The notes under the pieces are model-generated. The model saw only the letters and a list, made by a program, of their open reading frames with translations, did not search any database and was not told the origin of the DNA. Below, in pieces: positions 11,721 to 51,587 of a stretch of 64,000 nt of DNA. Numbering within the stretch: position 1 is the stretch's first letter; each line of letters starts with the position of its first letter. The translations under genes were made by a program, and so were the position numbers. Location: assembly GCA_031216915.1 (NCBI GenBank), contig CM062289.1:450312866-450376865 (forward strand), in the 5' to 3' direction. The stretch is from Pictodentalium vernedei. Lineage: Eukaryota; Mollusca; Scaphopoda; Dentaliida; Dentaliidae.

Positions 11721-11722
11721 CT
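11526..11722. mobile_element. Half of a family B MITE fused to a CT microsatellite
   Basis: The left half of family B (CTTTACCTAACGTAACGGCC, CAATTAATTTTCATTATTTT, TTTGTCTCAAAAACATAGA) stops where the palindrome should begin and continues as (CT)n at 11643-11722. The right half is missing. Confidence 0.75.
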
Positions 11723-11724
11723 CT

Positions 11725-12323
11725 TAAATACCAGATTATGGCAATAAACCTTGGTAAATAATAAGTAGAAGCTTTCCAAGACTAAGTGTCAGGGAATGGT
11801 GACATTAATGAAGAGGAACCATATCAGAAAGACATTTCATAGAAGGAATTCCACATGTTTTCATTTGCAACTAGTTTTGTAAGTTGTTGTACATGTAGAT
11901 GTCAGAGTGAGGTCCTTTGAGTCTTATGTGGAATGAAATGTCTCTGATGTGGATGAATTGTCATTGGTGTGAATAAATTTACATAAGCATTATAATAACG
12001 GCTGTCAATTTATATTTCAGAGATGTATCCACAGGTTGGAACAGTTTTGATCAAAATGTTTGTTTCTTGGACCCTTCCCAAACAATGGTGCTTGTAGAAT
12101 ACATGCAGAGAAATATGAAACAATAAAATTGACTTAAAATGCAACATATGCTATTCATCATTCCAACCTTCATATATTTTCAGTTTTTGTTTCATGAAAC
12201 AGTCGTTATGGCCCCTCATTGGAAGGGGTGCATCAAGTTCTTTCCAATATTGGTCATACGCTCTGATTCGAAAGTAAATAATGGAATTATTCAGTTATTC
12301 AGAAAAAAGTATGGCAAGAGTTG

Positions 12324-12326
<3 letters not shown>
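11725..12326. other. No gene recognised
   Basis: AT-rich non-coding sequence. A faint family B core relic (GTTATGGCCCCTCATTGGAA) lies at about 12205-12225. Confidence 0.4.

Positions 12327-12365
<39 letters not shown>
12327..12365. repeat. CT microsatellite
   Basis: Uninterrupted (CT)n of about 19 units, following TTGTCC. Confidence 0.95.
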
Positions 12366-12369
<4 letters not shown>

Positions 12370-12540
12370 ATTATGATTATGACAGCACTCTATAAGGGTT
12401 TCATTCCTGTCGGTATGGATAAAAAAAATGCCCTTATGGACAGATGACCATAGTACAAAGTGCCCCACAGCACCAAAATTCCCAAAGAACAAAAATTACC
12501 CATGGTAAAAATGACAAAAGATCAATAATAAATATAAAAA

Positions 12541-12605
12541 AGGTAATTTAATTAATTAATTAATTAATTTATTTATTTATTGGTGCTGAAGGTCACATAC
12601 TAAAA
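12541..12605 (-). mobile_element. 5'-truncated SINE tail relic
   Basis: A (TTAA)n/(TTTA)n run is followed by TTATTGGTGCTGAAGGTCAC, matching the reverse complement of the SINE 3' end (TTATTGGTGTTTAAGGTCAC at 37203). Only the tail is present. Confidence 0.55.
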
Positions 12606-13033
12606 GTGAGCGAGTAAAACGCACAACATCCAAGAAATACAGTACTAGTTGAAATAAGTTGTAGGATAACCACTAGATAATCTCTGATAATCTCTCTACA
12701 AGAGTTTTAGAATTATCATTGTACGAATTTGATAAGGATGTATGCGATTGTTGAAAATTTCCATCTGGAAAGTGTCATACCTTTACCTTTTTTTAGTACT
12801 GATAATATAATATATATTTTATTAAAATAGATAAAATCTGACAATAATAATAACACTTTGGCCGGCCGCTGATTTGTCGCGATTCTCGTATGAGAAGGCC
12901 TTGGTTACCCCTGTTCTACCAACTGCCTCCCTATTCCCATGCTTCTCCTCTCCTCCCAACACTCGGAGACGAACTGCTTGATGACATCCCTTGCCCCATT
13001 CTTCCCAATCTCTCCGATTAGCATATTAACCCT

Positions 13034-13321
13034 CTACTTTGAGTCGCCCCCTAACCACATGTCCTTCATTCTCCCATCCCACTTCCCCATTATACTCCCC
13101 GTGAATCTTGTTCTTTTAGACTGGTATTTTGGGCATTCTAGAAGCAAGTGTTCCAGGGTCTCCACCACGCCCGAATGACACATCTGGCACTCCTTTTCAC
13201 TGTTTTTCCCAATTTTTCTTCTCAGCTCCAGGGACCGCGACCTCCGCTTGAACAACAGTGACAAGGTGCCATCAAAGTACTCTTCAAAACCAGGCTTTTC
13301 TTTATCACGCAGGCCACCCAA
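13034..13321 (-). pseudogene. LINE C-terminal zinc-finger fragment
   Basis: This 95-residue frame carries CQMCHSGVVETLEHLLLECP, the cysteine/histidine motif found at the C-terminus of many non-LTR retrotransposon ORF2 proteins. A connecting fragment at 13523-13819 reads ILQNDAGRWITGSSN and LDLLKLGYLNYL-like sequence. Separate frames show it is degenerate. Confidence 0.8.
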
Positions 13322-13958
13322 AGATCTCTTTGATTTGACCCCCTCTTGTCAATTACGGTTACAATCCTCCATGACCCTTTCTCTGACGATCTTTTTACCC
13401 TGGTTTGCCCCAACGTCAAGGTCCGAGATCTCCAATGAGTAGTTCTCTACTAGCTCCCTCCCTTGGACCATCCACCCCGTCTAGATATTTGAGTTGAAAA
13501 TTCTCAGGAACATTACTTTACATCATCGGCTATCGGGGAGATTTACCAGATAATTAAGATAACCGAGTTTCAGAAGGTCTATCCTGTCCTTGATCCTCAT
13601 CCACCCATGCTCACCCTTGATTGCTTCTAGCGCTGCGGCATTACTCGACCCTGTTATCCACCGGCCTGCATCGTTCTGCAGGATTTCTAAGCTCTTAACA
13701 GCCGTCTGGTTTAGGGGTACAACTTCCGTACCGTATGTTATACTTGGCAGACCCACCATTTCCCAAACGGTTTTCCCCACGAAAACCTTATTGAAACTGT
13801 TTCCCCCTATAAGTTTCAAGGTTCATTTGGTTAAGGATTCGCTTCCCCTTCAGAATCAATTTATTTGTGTGGCTTTGGTAGATGCCTCTTCCAGTGATGT
13901 TTCTATTTACCCCAGGTACTCATGGTCACTAGTCTCTCCTACACTAAGAAGTCTGCTG

Positions 13959-15114
13959 CTACCTTCCGGAATGCAGAACTTCCTCACTCTCTACCTTCGA
14001 GTGGGGTCCACTTTGCGGCCCACAGGTATATCTTTGCTCTTGCTTTCCATTAAGTTCGAGTCTCCATTTGCTCCCATATTTCCCAACAATTCCCAGCATC
14101 TTCGCTAGCCCCTCTTCGCTCTCTGACACTACCACCATATCGTCTGCAAAAAATAGCCCTGGGATCTTCAAGTCACCAACTGCAACCCCCTCGTCGCTAT
14201 GCAGGAGTTCATCTCCTAAACCTTTGATGTACAATGCAAAAAGAATTGGCGAAAGGATACACCCCTGCTTTAGGCCTATCTCCATAGGCACACGTTTTGT
14301 TGTAATGTTTCCCAGGCTAAATTCACTCTGTACATCTTTATATAATGCTTTCATAATCCCAACAAACTCGCCCCCCCCCCCCCCCCCCCAAGCCCAGAGT
14401 ATCCAGCTTGCGCCACATACCCCCCCTCCATACTCTATCGTATGCCTTTTTAACATCCCAAAAGGCCATAAACATCTTCTTTTTTTTTTGCTTTCGCGGA
14501 TTCTATCATTTGGGACACCGTGAAAAGATGGTCAGTGACTCTCCTTCCCTTCCTGAAGCTATTCTGGATTTCTCCCAAAAAACCCTTCTCTTCAATCACC
14601 TCCTCTAATCTCCAATACAGGACTTTACAAAAGACTTTTCCAATGTTGCTGCTGACAGAGATCCCTCGATAGTTATCCAAGACGTCTTTTTCCCCTTTTT
14701 GTGAATAAATGTCACTTTACTTTCCCTCCACTCCTTTGGGACCTCTTGTTTTTCTATGGCTAAGTTGAATAGAGCAGTTAGGCTTTCCAAGAGTTCCTCT
14801 CCCCCTTTTTTGATAAACTCGTTAGGAATTTCGTCCACCCCTCCCGCTTTTCCATTCCTTAATTTTGAGATCACCCTTCGCTCCTCCTCAGTTTTGATTT
14901 CGCTGCACACGAAGTTCGATAGATTTTCCTCGACCTGGTTCGGACACATTAGTGGGTTCCCCATGCCCCATCGCTTATCGTTTACCTTTTCCCAGTGCTT
15001 GACTAGTTCTAATGCGATTTGATCTCGCTCTTCTGTAACTCTGCCATCTACTTTAATGCTCTGTGGATTACTCCCTGTGTTACGTTTGTTCACCCATTTA
15101 CTGCTATTTCGCAC
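13959..15114 (-). pseudogene. LINE reverse transcriptase fragments
   Basis: Three overlapping frames together cover an RT domain. 14605-15114 has GKAGGVDEIPNEFIKKG and VPKEWRESKVTFIHKKG. 14450-14680 has DNYRGISVSSNIGKVF and QNSFRKGRRVTDHLF. 13959-14456 has LKQGCILSPILFALYI and the catalytic FADDM (about 14139-14150). The two aspartates are kept, but the frame changes between the pieces, so no single protein can be made. Confidence 0.88.
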
Positions 15115-15622
15115 TCTCCGGTTGTCGTCTTTAATCTTATTTACTTTATTTCGTGCTTGATTCTTCCTTTGCTACCATGGCCTCATTGCTTTCCACTCCC
15201 TTAAGTTGTCTACTTCTCCTGTATGCAGCACATTTAGCTTTTCTAACCTTTATGGCACTTTTCAGTTCTTCGTTCACTCTGTACCCAAGTTCCCGTGTTG
15301 GCACCCTAATCTTTCCTACACTTTCCTTCCCTGCCTCAACTAGACTCGCAACTATGGCGTCGGCCATCTTCTGGACGCTACCTCCCTTGTGTACGGCTGC
15401 AAGCTTTGGTTTCAGTTTTTCTTCGCCCAGTCGGCATCCTTATTGAGTTCCCAATACTCCTTGAAGCTTCTTTTGCTTTTATCTAGGTTTTTTGGCCCTC
15501 ATCGTCACTGTAATCAAGTTGTGATCACTATCCAACTCCATTTTGCCCTCATCATCCACTTCTACCCCCCCCCCCCCCCCCCTCCATTAATTCATATCTG
15601 TGAGAATGTAGTCAATTATTGA

Positions 15623-16030
15623 TTATTGATTTTCTGTCGTTTCTCTCCCATTCCATTTCCCCTTACATCTAGCGTCCCTGTTCAGAATCTTCAGACCGAG
15701 CTCATTTGTGAAGTTCAACAGCTTCCTTCCATTCCTGTTGACTTTCTTGTCCCCACCCTCTATGCCTTCTTCCTTGTCACCTATGTGTCCATTAAAGTCG
15801 CCCATCAGAATTATACCGAGCCCCCTGTTTTCTAGTTCAGTGATATTGGACCTTAGTGTTGAGTATATCGAGTCATTCCACTCGGGTTTACTTCCCTCCA
15901 CCGCACAGTACACAATCCCAAGGGCAATACTTTTGTTTCTCAGACTGATCTTTACCCATTCAATTTCTTTTGACACCTCAGCCGAGTGCCCGTGGAAAAG
16001 AACTCCTGCACGCTCATATTGTTTCAACAT
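15623..16030 (-). pseudogene. LINE endonuclease fragment
   Basis: 135 residues with LGIVYCAVEGSK and ILMGDFNGHIGD (GDFN at residues 77-80), followed by NRNGRKLLNFTNELGLKILN. This is the standard layout of the C-terminal half of an APE-type endonuclease. A stop lies just upstream of the first ATG, so the N-terminal half is lost. Confidence 0.82.
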
Positions 16031-16045
16031 GAAAAGTAATTAATA

Positions 16046-16544
16046 TTTATCTCATTATATTAAAAAGACTTTCAAAATAGAATTTAATAAACAATGAAAT
16101 CCTTCTCATTCTTTTTATTCCATGTTCAATTTGTTTATACGCAATGGGGGATAGTCTGCGATCATCGTTTTACCCAAATCAACGTAAACAATGGCCGGTC
16201 ATAATAATGCAAAAACGAAACTCACGCCAACAAAACATTCCAATTTCGAAATATCCCGAATGGACTCTTTCTGAGATAAAGTTCAACCAACTTCATGTCA
16301 TCTGGGCTTTTATCGAACTCCAAATTTACAAACTGTGTTTTCAGTTTCTCTGGAAATGGTCAAAATCAGAATTAATTTGAACTCAGTGTTGCTTTGAATG
16401 ACAGCACCCTCCCGTCAAGGGAAAGGAGATTGAAGTTTTGTGTGGGCGTAGTATACGGTGTCCCTTTTAACTTACGCAATTCATTGGTCAATAAAATTTT
16501 TAATGACACAAGAACATGTTTCAGTGAAATGTATTGCTATTTCA
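16046..16544. other. No feature seen
   Basis: Non-coding sequence beside the 5' truncation point of the LINE; two short plus-strand frames match nothing. Confidence 0.4.
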
Positions 16545-17600
16545 AACAGAATTTTAGAAAACTATGCCTTTTTTTATTCAGTTATCACTAGGAAGCATGG
16601 TGCGTCCTGGTTTTAACTTTAACTCCGCAAAGTAGAGAGTGTTTAAATTTATTGCCCCCCCCCCCCCCCCCACCCTCAAGTTTAATTATGAGGAATGATC
16701 GTTTACTTCTATTTATTGCCCCTCAAGTTTAACTATAAGGAATGCTCGTTTGTTTCTGTCTGTTTCTTGAGTTATGAACCCCAAAAAATAAAAGCCAAAC
16801 ATAGTGTAAATGGCTTGGCCATTATTTTGGGGGGTCCATAACTCAAGAAATAGACAGAAACAAACGATCATTCCTTATGTGAATGAGGAATATTCACCGC
16901 AGCTGGAGTCGGATTATTACGCCACGCAGTTCCACCAATTATTTAATTAACCCTTTACCCAACGCAGACGATATCAAAATTTATTATTTTAAATATAATT
17001 TTTTTGAATTTTTCAAAAAATTTAAAAAAAACCATATCATGTGACCCCCTCATTGGAACGAGCTCAAAGAGCTCGTTCCAATGAGGGGTCACATGATATG
17101 GTTTTGTTGAAATATTTTGAAAAATTAAATTTTTTCAACTGCTCAATTTGCATATTACGCGGGCGGATGCGGGCGATTCGTTAGGTAAAGGGTTAATGTC
17201 TGATGTTTTGTAGGGGAAATGAGATCTGCTGGTCTGAGGGCTTAGCTTGCACAGTCTTCGAAAGTTTGACAGATGCACTCAACTTTCCAACATTCAAAAG
17301 ATTGCATTGCTGTACGATCCTACCACTAACAGAATTTTAGAAAACTAAGCCTTTTTCATTCAGTTGTCACCAGGAAGCATGGTGCGACCTGGTTTTAATT
17401 TTAACTCCGCAAAGTAGAGAGTGTTTAAATTTATTGCCCCCCCCCCCCCCCTCAAGTTTAATTATGAGGAATGATCGTTTACTTCTATCTATTTTTTTGA
17501 GTTATGAACTGTAGCCCATGTACACTATGTTTGTTGGCCTTTGTTTTTTGGGGTTCATAACTCAATAAACAGACGGAAACAAACGATCATTCTTTATATA
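16545..17600. repeat. Direct duplication flanking a MITE
   Basis: Blocks at about 16545-16880 and 17330-17600 are copies: both contain AGGAAGCATGGTGCG, CGCAAAGTAGAGAGTGTTTA, a poly-C run and the foldback pair GAGGAATGATCGTTT ... AAACGATCATTC. A family A MITE and about 200 bp of other sequence lie between them. Confidence 0.8.
16947..17196 (+). mobile_element. TTAA MITE family A, complete
   Basis: TTAA ends, terminal CCCTTTACCCAACGCAGACG / GATTCGTTAGGTAAAGGG, and a central palindrome with GAACGAGCTCAAAGAGCTCG. Both arms carry the A variant (TCATTGG / CCAATGA). Confidence 0.9.
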
Positions 17601-17639
17601 TTTGCAATACTGAGGAATGTTAGTATAACTTGAATATGT

Positions 17640-19170
17640 TTTTAGCTCAACTTGACAAAGTCAAGCTGAGCTATTGCCATCACTTCTCGTCCGTTGGCGT
17701 ACGTACGTACGTACGTACGTACGTACGTACGTTAGTACGTTAGTACGTACGTCCACAATTTCCTTTGGCACACCCCACAGGTCGCATTTATGATCAGATT
17801 ACTTTGAAACTTGGTATGCTTGTTTGGGGTGACCTCTAGATGGAAGCTATCGATTTTCTTCAGTTTCTGTCAAAATATGTTGCCGCGGCCAGCGTTCTTA
17901 GAACTTAGTTTAGTCAAACCACAATATTTCCATTTGGCACACCCTACAGGGCACATTTATGATTTGATTGCTTTGAAACCTGGTATGCTTATTTAGGGTG
18001 ACCTCTAGATGGGAGCTATCGATTTTCTTCAATTTCCGTCAAAAAATGTTGCTGCGGCCAACGTTCTTAGAACTTAGTTTAGTCAGAAGACTCAATATTT
18101 CCCTTTGGCACACCCTGCAGGGTACATTTATGATCGGATTGCTTTGAAACCTGGCATGCTTGTTTGTTTTGACCTCTAGATGGGAGCTATCGATTTTCTG
18201 CAATTTCTGTCAAAAAATGTTGCCGTAGCCAACGTTTTTAGAACTTAGTTTAGTCAGACTACAATATTTCTCTTTGGCACACCCTACAGGGCACATTTAT
18301 GATTTGATTGCTTTGAAACCTGGTATGCTTGTTTAGGGTGACCTCTAGATGGGAGCTATCGATTTTCTTCAATTTCCGGCAAAAATGTTGCCACGGCCAA
18401 CGTTCGTAGAACTTAGTTTAGACAGACCTCAATATTTCCCTTTGGCTCACCCTACAGGGCACATTTATGATCAGATTGCTTTGAAACCCGGCATGCTTCT
18501 TTGGGGTGACCTCTAGATGGAAGCTATCGATTTTCTTCAATTTCCGTCAAAAAATGTTGCCGCAGCCAACGTTTTTAGAACTTAGTTTAGTCAGACCACA
18601 ATATTTCCCTTTGGCACACCCTACAGGGCACATTTATGATTTGATTGCTTTGAAACCTGGTATGCTTGTTTAGGGTGACCTCTAGATGGGAGCTATCGAT
18701 TTTCGTCAATTTCTGGCAAAAAATATTGCCACGGCCAACGTTCGTAGAACTTAGTTTAGTCAGACCACAATATTTCCCTTTGGCTCACCCTACAGGGCAC
18801 ATTTATGATTAGATTGCTTTGAAACCTGGTATGCTTGTTTAGGGTGACCTCTAGATGGGAGCTATCGATTTTATTCCATTTCCGTCAAAAAATGTTGCCA
18901 CGGCCGACGTTCTTGGAACTTAGTCTAGTCAGACCACAATATTTCCCTTTTGTACACCCTACACGGCACATTTATGATCGGATTGCTTTGAAACCTGGCA
19001 GGCTTGTTTGGGGAAAGCCTCTAGATGGGAGCTATCGATTTTCTTCGGTTTCTGTCAAAAAATGTTGCCACTGGTAATGACCTTCAATTAACTTAGTAAA
19101 AACTTAGTGCATTTAAGCATCAAGTTCAAGTTTGTCAAGTTGAGCTACAGTGTCATTGACACTTTCATTT
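17640..19170 (+). repeat. Array element: 8 x 168 bp, copy 1
   Basis: The head is a hairpin (AGCTCAACTTGACAAAGTC...), then an (ACGT)n run (17697-17750). About eight tandem units of 168-171 bp follow, each with TTTGGCACACCCTACAGGG, GACCTCTAGATGGGAGCTAT and AACGTTCTTAGAACTTAG. The tail TTTGTCAAGTTGAGCT is the exact reverse complement of the first 16 bases of the head. Units are highly alike. Short frames inside are repeat artefacts. Confidence 0.88.
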
Positions 19171-19172
19171 TA

Positions 19173-19935
19173 TAGTAACTTCTCATAATGTGGCAGTATT
19201 TGCAAAATCGAGAGTGGTGAAAAGCTCTCATTTTGACATGTGTGTTTCTGGTAATGTTGACATTATGGATCTTAATGCGTTTAGCTGATGTTTAGTGTTT
19301 GTGTTGTTAGCGCAGTGTTTATAGCTAACAGCTTAGCCTTTATACCTAACTAAGTGTTTAGATTCGAAACATGCAACGTGTTAGTTTTCGTGTTCAGATT
19401 CTAAACTCAATAGGTATACGTTTAAATACAAAACATGTTTAGAATCTAAACGTGTTTAGAGAACGCAAATAATAAAAGTGTGTTTATTTTTGTGATTAGA
19501 GTCTAAACTCCATTTTACAGTGTACTTTTTTGTCATTGAATGGGTAGGACAGCTAGGAAATGTTTGACACAAAGCATATAAAACAAAAGATCGGCCTTCG
19601 AGAAAGAAAGTTGGCGTGGTTGGGGATCCTGTAAAGGATGAGGCCTAGGTTATCGCAAAGACTTACAAACTGGTCAGTGGTACTGCCATCCCATCCGTCA
19701 AGTCTACATGAAATTAAATGAATTTTATATATGATCTATATTTCGGCTAAAACAACTTGGCTAAATATAAACATCAATTGATCCGGATATGGGGCATTCG
19801 TATATTTAATAACTAGTCAGTGTGGGGCACTGAATTATTGTGGTACATGTATCAATCCCACATTTTATTTAACTGTTATTTGGTCGTTTCAGACCTCAGA
19901 CTGTAGTTATTGTACTCTGCCTTAAAATATTAATT
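19173..19935. other. No gene recognised
   Basis: Non-coding sequence with a loose repetition of GTTTAGATTCTAAAC-like words at 19350-19510; otherwise nothing supported. Confidence 0.4.
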
Positions 19936-20176
19936 TTAACCCTTCACCCAACGCAGACGATATCAAAATTTATTATTTTAAATATAAGTTTTTCAAAACA
20001 ATTCAACAAAATCATATCATGTGACCACTCGTTGGAACGAGCTCGACGAGCTCGTTTCAACGAGGGGTCACATGATGTGGTTTTGTTGAAATTTATTGAA
20101 AAATAATATTTTTTCAAACAGCTGAATTTACATATTACGAAGGCGGATGCGGTCGATTCGTTGGGTAAAGGGTTAA
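19936..20176 (+). mobile_element. TTAA MITE family A, complete
   Basis: TTAA ends with CCCTTCACCCAACGCAGACG and GATTCGTTGGGTAAAGGG; the palindrome core carries the G variant (TCGTTGG / CAACGAG). It lies 345 bp upstream of the ADA2 start codon. Confidence 0.88.
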
Positions 20177-20221
20177 ACAGTTACATGGGGTATGTATATA
20201 TTTTATATATCCCATATCACC

Positions 20222-20339
20222 TTTTTATAAATGTTATCCACCCCATAGCAAACACGTTAAAATAATCCCCAATTAGGGGGTTTAATGATGCCAGGAAAAG
20301 CCACGCATTCAGGTCAGAACTTGTCTATTTAAATGCAGT

Positions 20340-20398
<59 letters not shown>

Positions 20399-20400
20399 TC
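20222..20400 (+). promoter_or_regulatory. 5' flank of ADA2: TATA-like boxes and (TTTA)n
   Basis: TTTTATAAAT (about 20223-20232) and CTATTTAAAT (about 20324-20333) are TATA-like. A pure (TTTA)n run of about 16 units occupies 20336-20399, some 120 bp before the ATG. The promoter reading is a guess; the microsatellite is certain. Confidence 0.3.
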
Positions 20401-20520
20401 AGGAAAGTCGGAGTTAACATTACCAAAGAACATCCAACTGATCACCAAGTTCTCACGTTTGAATCATCGATTGGCCGTTTACGAAGACGCTCATTCGCTG
20501 ATGCCATATGAAGACAAAAT

Positions 20521-48812
<28,292 letters not shown>

Positions 48813-48917
48813 TTTTTAAACTAAAACTGTTTCGTAAATATTACCTCGTCATCGTGTTGTTTTGACTGTTTGAAACGTAAACAAAGCCGATTGTTTTCTG
48901 AGAGTATATTTATTTGA

Positions 48918-48923
48918 AATAAA
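48918..48923 (+). terminator. Polyadenylation signal AATAAA
   Basis: AATAAA lies 106 bases after the ADA2 stop, with GT/T-rich sequence following within 40 bases (TTCGTTCGTTCCTCTTGT). Fits a short 3' UTR. Confidence 0.6.
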
Positions 48924-49095
48924 TAGTGTTACCTCTTCGTTCGTTCCTCTTGTATATTTTGTTTGTAATTCAAGTTGACGAGAAAGAAGTCTGATATTCT
49001 GTGAGGGTGAAATTTACATTTACACTAACCCAAAATTCAGGACTGAATTTCAATTTCCGCATAGGGAAGAATTTGATATCTGGAGTGCAAACAGT

Positions 49096-49738
49096 TAGGG
49101 CTGAACGGTTAAGGGATTTTCCTGATCGATTAATCACATGGTTTAACCTTGGTTAACCGATTAATCACTTGTCCAAATAGATATCTCTATAATTGCCATA
49201 TTGTTGATGATTTACAGCATGAATCCTTTACCCAACGTAACAAACCTAAACCGACCTGGCCTACATACAAAAATCTCCATTCAAATGTATTATGTATTCA
49301 ATTTTTGTCTCAAAAACATAGCTTATGACCCCTCATTGGAACGAGCTCGTTGAGCTCGTTCCAACGAGGGGTCATAAGCTATGTTTTTGAGACAAAGATT
49401 GAACATTTTTAGTAATTCATGAATTTATTTTGCAAGTATCGTCTGTTACCTGCAATGGATAAAGGGTTAAGAATGACCATTTCCAGCCACTGATACAGTA
49501 TGATGATCATGCAAGTAAACAAGTATGTCAGCAAGTAACTTGCATGCTTTACTCTGTCTCATATAATTGATGTGAGTCAGTGTGACAATGTTTGCCTGTT
49601 TTGGAGCAAGTTTGTTCCTTTGTTAACCCATATAATACAGTAGTCCAAAAGTAATGCTTAATCGATCAATTACTTTTTGGATCGATCAAGATGTTGATCA
49701 TTGATTAATCGATTAATCTGTTAACCTTTTCAGCTCTA
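49096..49738. mobile_element. hAT-like element with nested MITE
   Basis: The ends TAGGGCTGAACGGTTAA and (reverse) TAGAGCTGAAAAGGTTAA, rich in GATTAATCGATTAATC, are flanked by 8-base repeats CAAACAGT / CAGACAGT (7 of 8). A complete family B MITE sits inside (49220-49470). No transposase. Confidence 0.82.
49220..49470 (-). mobile_element. TTAA MITE family B, nested in hAT element
   Basis: GAATCCTTTACCCAACG ... GGATAAAGGGTTAA; the left TTAA is worn. The core arms are CATTGGAACGAGCTCG / CGAGCTCGTTCCAACG, one of the few copies whose arms differ at the variable A/G position. Confidence 0.85.
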
Positions 49739-50133
49739 CAGACAGTCTTATTTTTGTTCATCTGTTGTTTTATCATTTCATGACCAGCTTACCAGCTGGG
49801 CCGATCACTTCAAGGATCAATAATGGCTGGATCCCGAGTGGACAACACAGTGAACAGTAACTGGACAAGAACATCGTTGATAAGTTAAGCATATGGCCCC
49901 ATTTAAGCTGCAAGATTAAAATATTACTAAATCTTCTCACGAATGCATAATAGACTCGCCCATGTAGCTACATAGAATTGTGTATCAGACGATACCATTC
50001 ATTATCATTAGTGTTCATAGGTGGATCTAGATGGGGCGTCCTCTCCCCTATTTACTGAAAGTGAATTATTTTCATACACACCGACACCAGGGATTCCGAT
50101 ATTACTGGAGGTAGTGGATGTGTGTGAGTTATC

Positions 50134-50412
50134 GCGAGTACCCGGAGAGAGCCGCCGAGCATCGACGAGCAGCTGTATACTCCTCAACATTCTAATTCTG
50201 TTCAAGCTCCGCTCAAGGAGGATACAGCCGTTGAAGACGTGCGCCATCAGCGTGCAGTACGCCTTAGTACACGGCGTCATCGTGTTCCCATGTTGGCAAC
50301 CAGGATAAAGTGTCTTGCCCAAGGACACCACGCGGGTCATCCCGGACGGGGATTGAACTTGGGACCTCTTGCATAGAAGTCTAACAGACTACAACCGAAC
50401 CACCGCGCCCCC
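50134..50412 (-). mobile_element. tRNA-derived SINE, head type 1, tail lost
   Basis: The minus strand gives the head GTTAGACTTCTATGCAAGAGG, a worn B box (AGTTCAATCCC), GTGTCCTTGGGCAAGACAC and CTCTCCGGGTACTCGCG, then breaks off before the usual tail. Confidence 0.82.
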
Positions 50413-50572
50413 TTCTTTCCTCCTACACAGAATGATATGTCTGGACATAACGTGCGATTGTCGTCATTGTCCGCGTGAGACCGCCATGAGAGCCACGCCT
50501 CGGGTCCTTATCTGGTAGTAGAAGATAGTTATGCTATAGTATCTGGAGGATCACTACTGGATGATCCCATTC

Positions 50573-51349
50573 TAGGCCCTTACGAATATTCGATTGTTCG
50601 AGTAGAAGTAGAGTCGGATCAACAAATTCGAGTCGAATTCGAGTCGAGAATAAAATCACGAATATAAAAATCGAATATGAAAAAATGTAACTTCAAATGT
50701 CTCCGTATACATACATCATACATTTAATACTGGCTAAATTGTCAAAACAATGCGAGGATCCGAGCGCAAACCGCAAGCACACATCGTCAACATGCAACTT
50801 ACAGTGTGTTACCAATGCCATTTGGAATCACGCGAGTCGCGTGATTCCAAATGACATCGGTGATACACTCATATTTTACAGTGGCTAAAACCATGGCTGC
50901 ATACACGTGTCATACATGTAAGACTTCGTACAAAAACAAAGCAATAGGGGCTATACATCTCACCTCTGGGTACATTTCAGTAAGAAGCATCCATCGCTTC
51001 ATGATAAGGCAAGATCGGACAATACCAAGCTTAAAGTCAAGAATGGAGCGAAGCAATCACATGTACATATAGACTCTTTGTCTCCTATTCAACCGTGCGT
51101 TCAAGTGTGCTACATTGTTAACGTACGAACTGTTGAATGTTAGCATAAATATGCGGATAAATCGTCAGTACAATGCCAATACAATCCTAATGTGGCTATT
51201 TAAACTGGAAATATCGCGTACGAAACCACACTTGGATACCTGGTTTCGGCCAACTTGGTTCGAATCGATGTTTGGTCGACTCGAACATTTTTTTGGTAAG
51301 TTCGAATCGAAAATCGAGTCGAAAAAAAATCCATATTCGCAGGGGCCTA
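50573..51349. mobile_element. hAT-like element, 777 bp
   Basis: The ends TAGGCCCTTACGAATAT and (reverse) TAGGCCCCTGCGAATAT are flanked by TCCCATTC / TACCATTC (7 of 8). The subterminal regions are full of TTCGA/TCGAA words. It contains the palindrome 50811-50861 (CATTTGGAATCACGCGA and complement). Confidence 0.85.
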
Positions 51350-51587
51350 TACCATTCATCATGTGGTACTTCATATTTTGTGAATGATGTTATGAAGGCC
51401 ATGCGGCAATTCCTCAATGGGATTCTCTCGTTAATATCAAGGGCGTTTGTGATAGTCATTTGAGGTTCGGGAATAGACGGAAGAAATTCTGTGTGTCAGA
51501 AAACAGAGTTTTAATCCTTCGTAGAAAAACCCAATCAAAAAGAAACAAAGGTGGTATCTCCGAGACAATACAGCTGAAAACAGAATA

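Larger units (their letters stand above)
12845..16045 (-). mobile_element. Broken non-LTR retrotransposon (LINE)
   Basis: Read on the minus strand it gives, in order, part of an AP-type endonuclease, a reverse transcriptase with NYRGIS and FADDM motifs, and a C-terminal CxxC...HLLLECP zinc-finger region. The 3' tail is rich in TTATTATTG (12845-12870). The element is cut at its 5' end near 16045, inside the endonuclease, and its coding sequence is broken into at least six frames by indels, some at poly-C runs (14371-14390, 15567-15582). Family-level function is copy-and-paste retrotransposition; this copy cannot encode it. A 3' fragment of the same family lies at 44414-44746. I do not assign a clade. 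Confidence 0.9.

Noticed and set aside
13590..15446. Plus-strand frames of 60-170 codons over the LINE
   Set aside because: Antisense shadows of the decayed reverse transcriptase on the minus strand.
15623..16030. Cellular AP endonuclease
   Set aside because: Its position directly upstream of RT fragments on the same strand shows that it is part of a retrotransposon.
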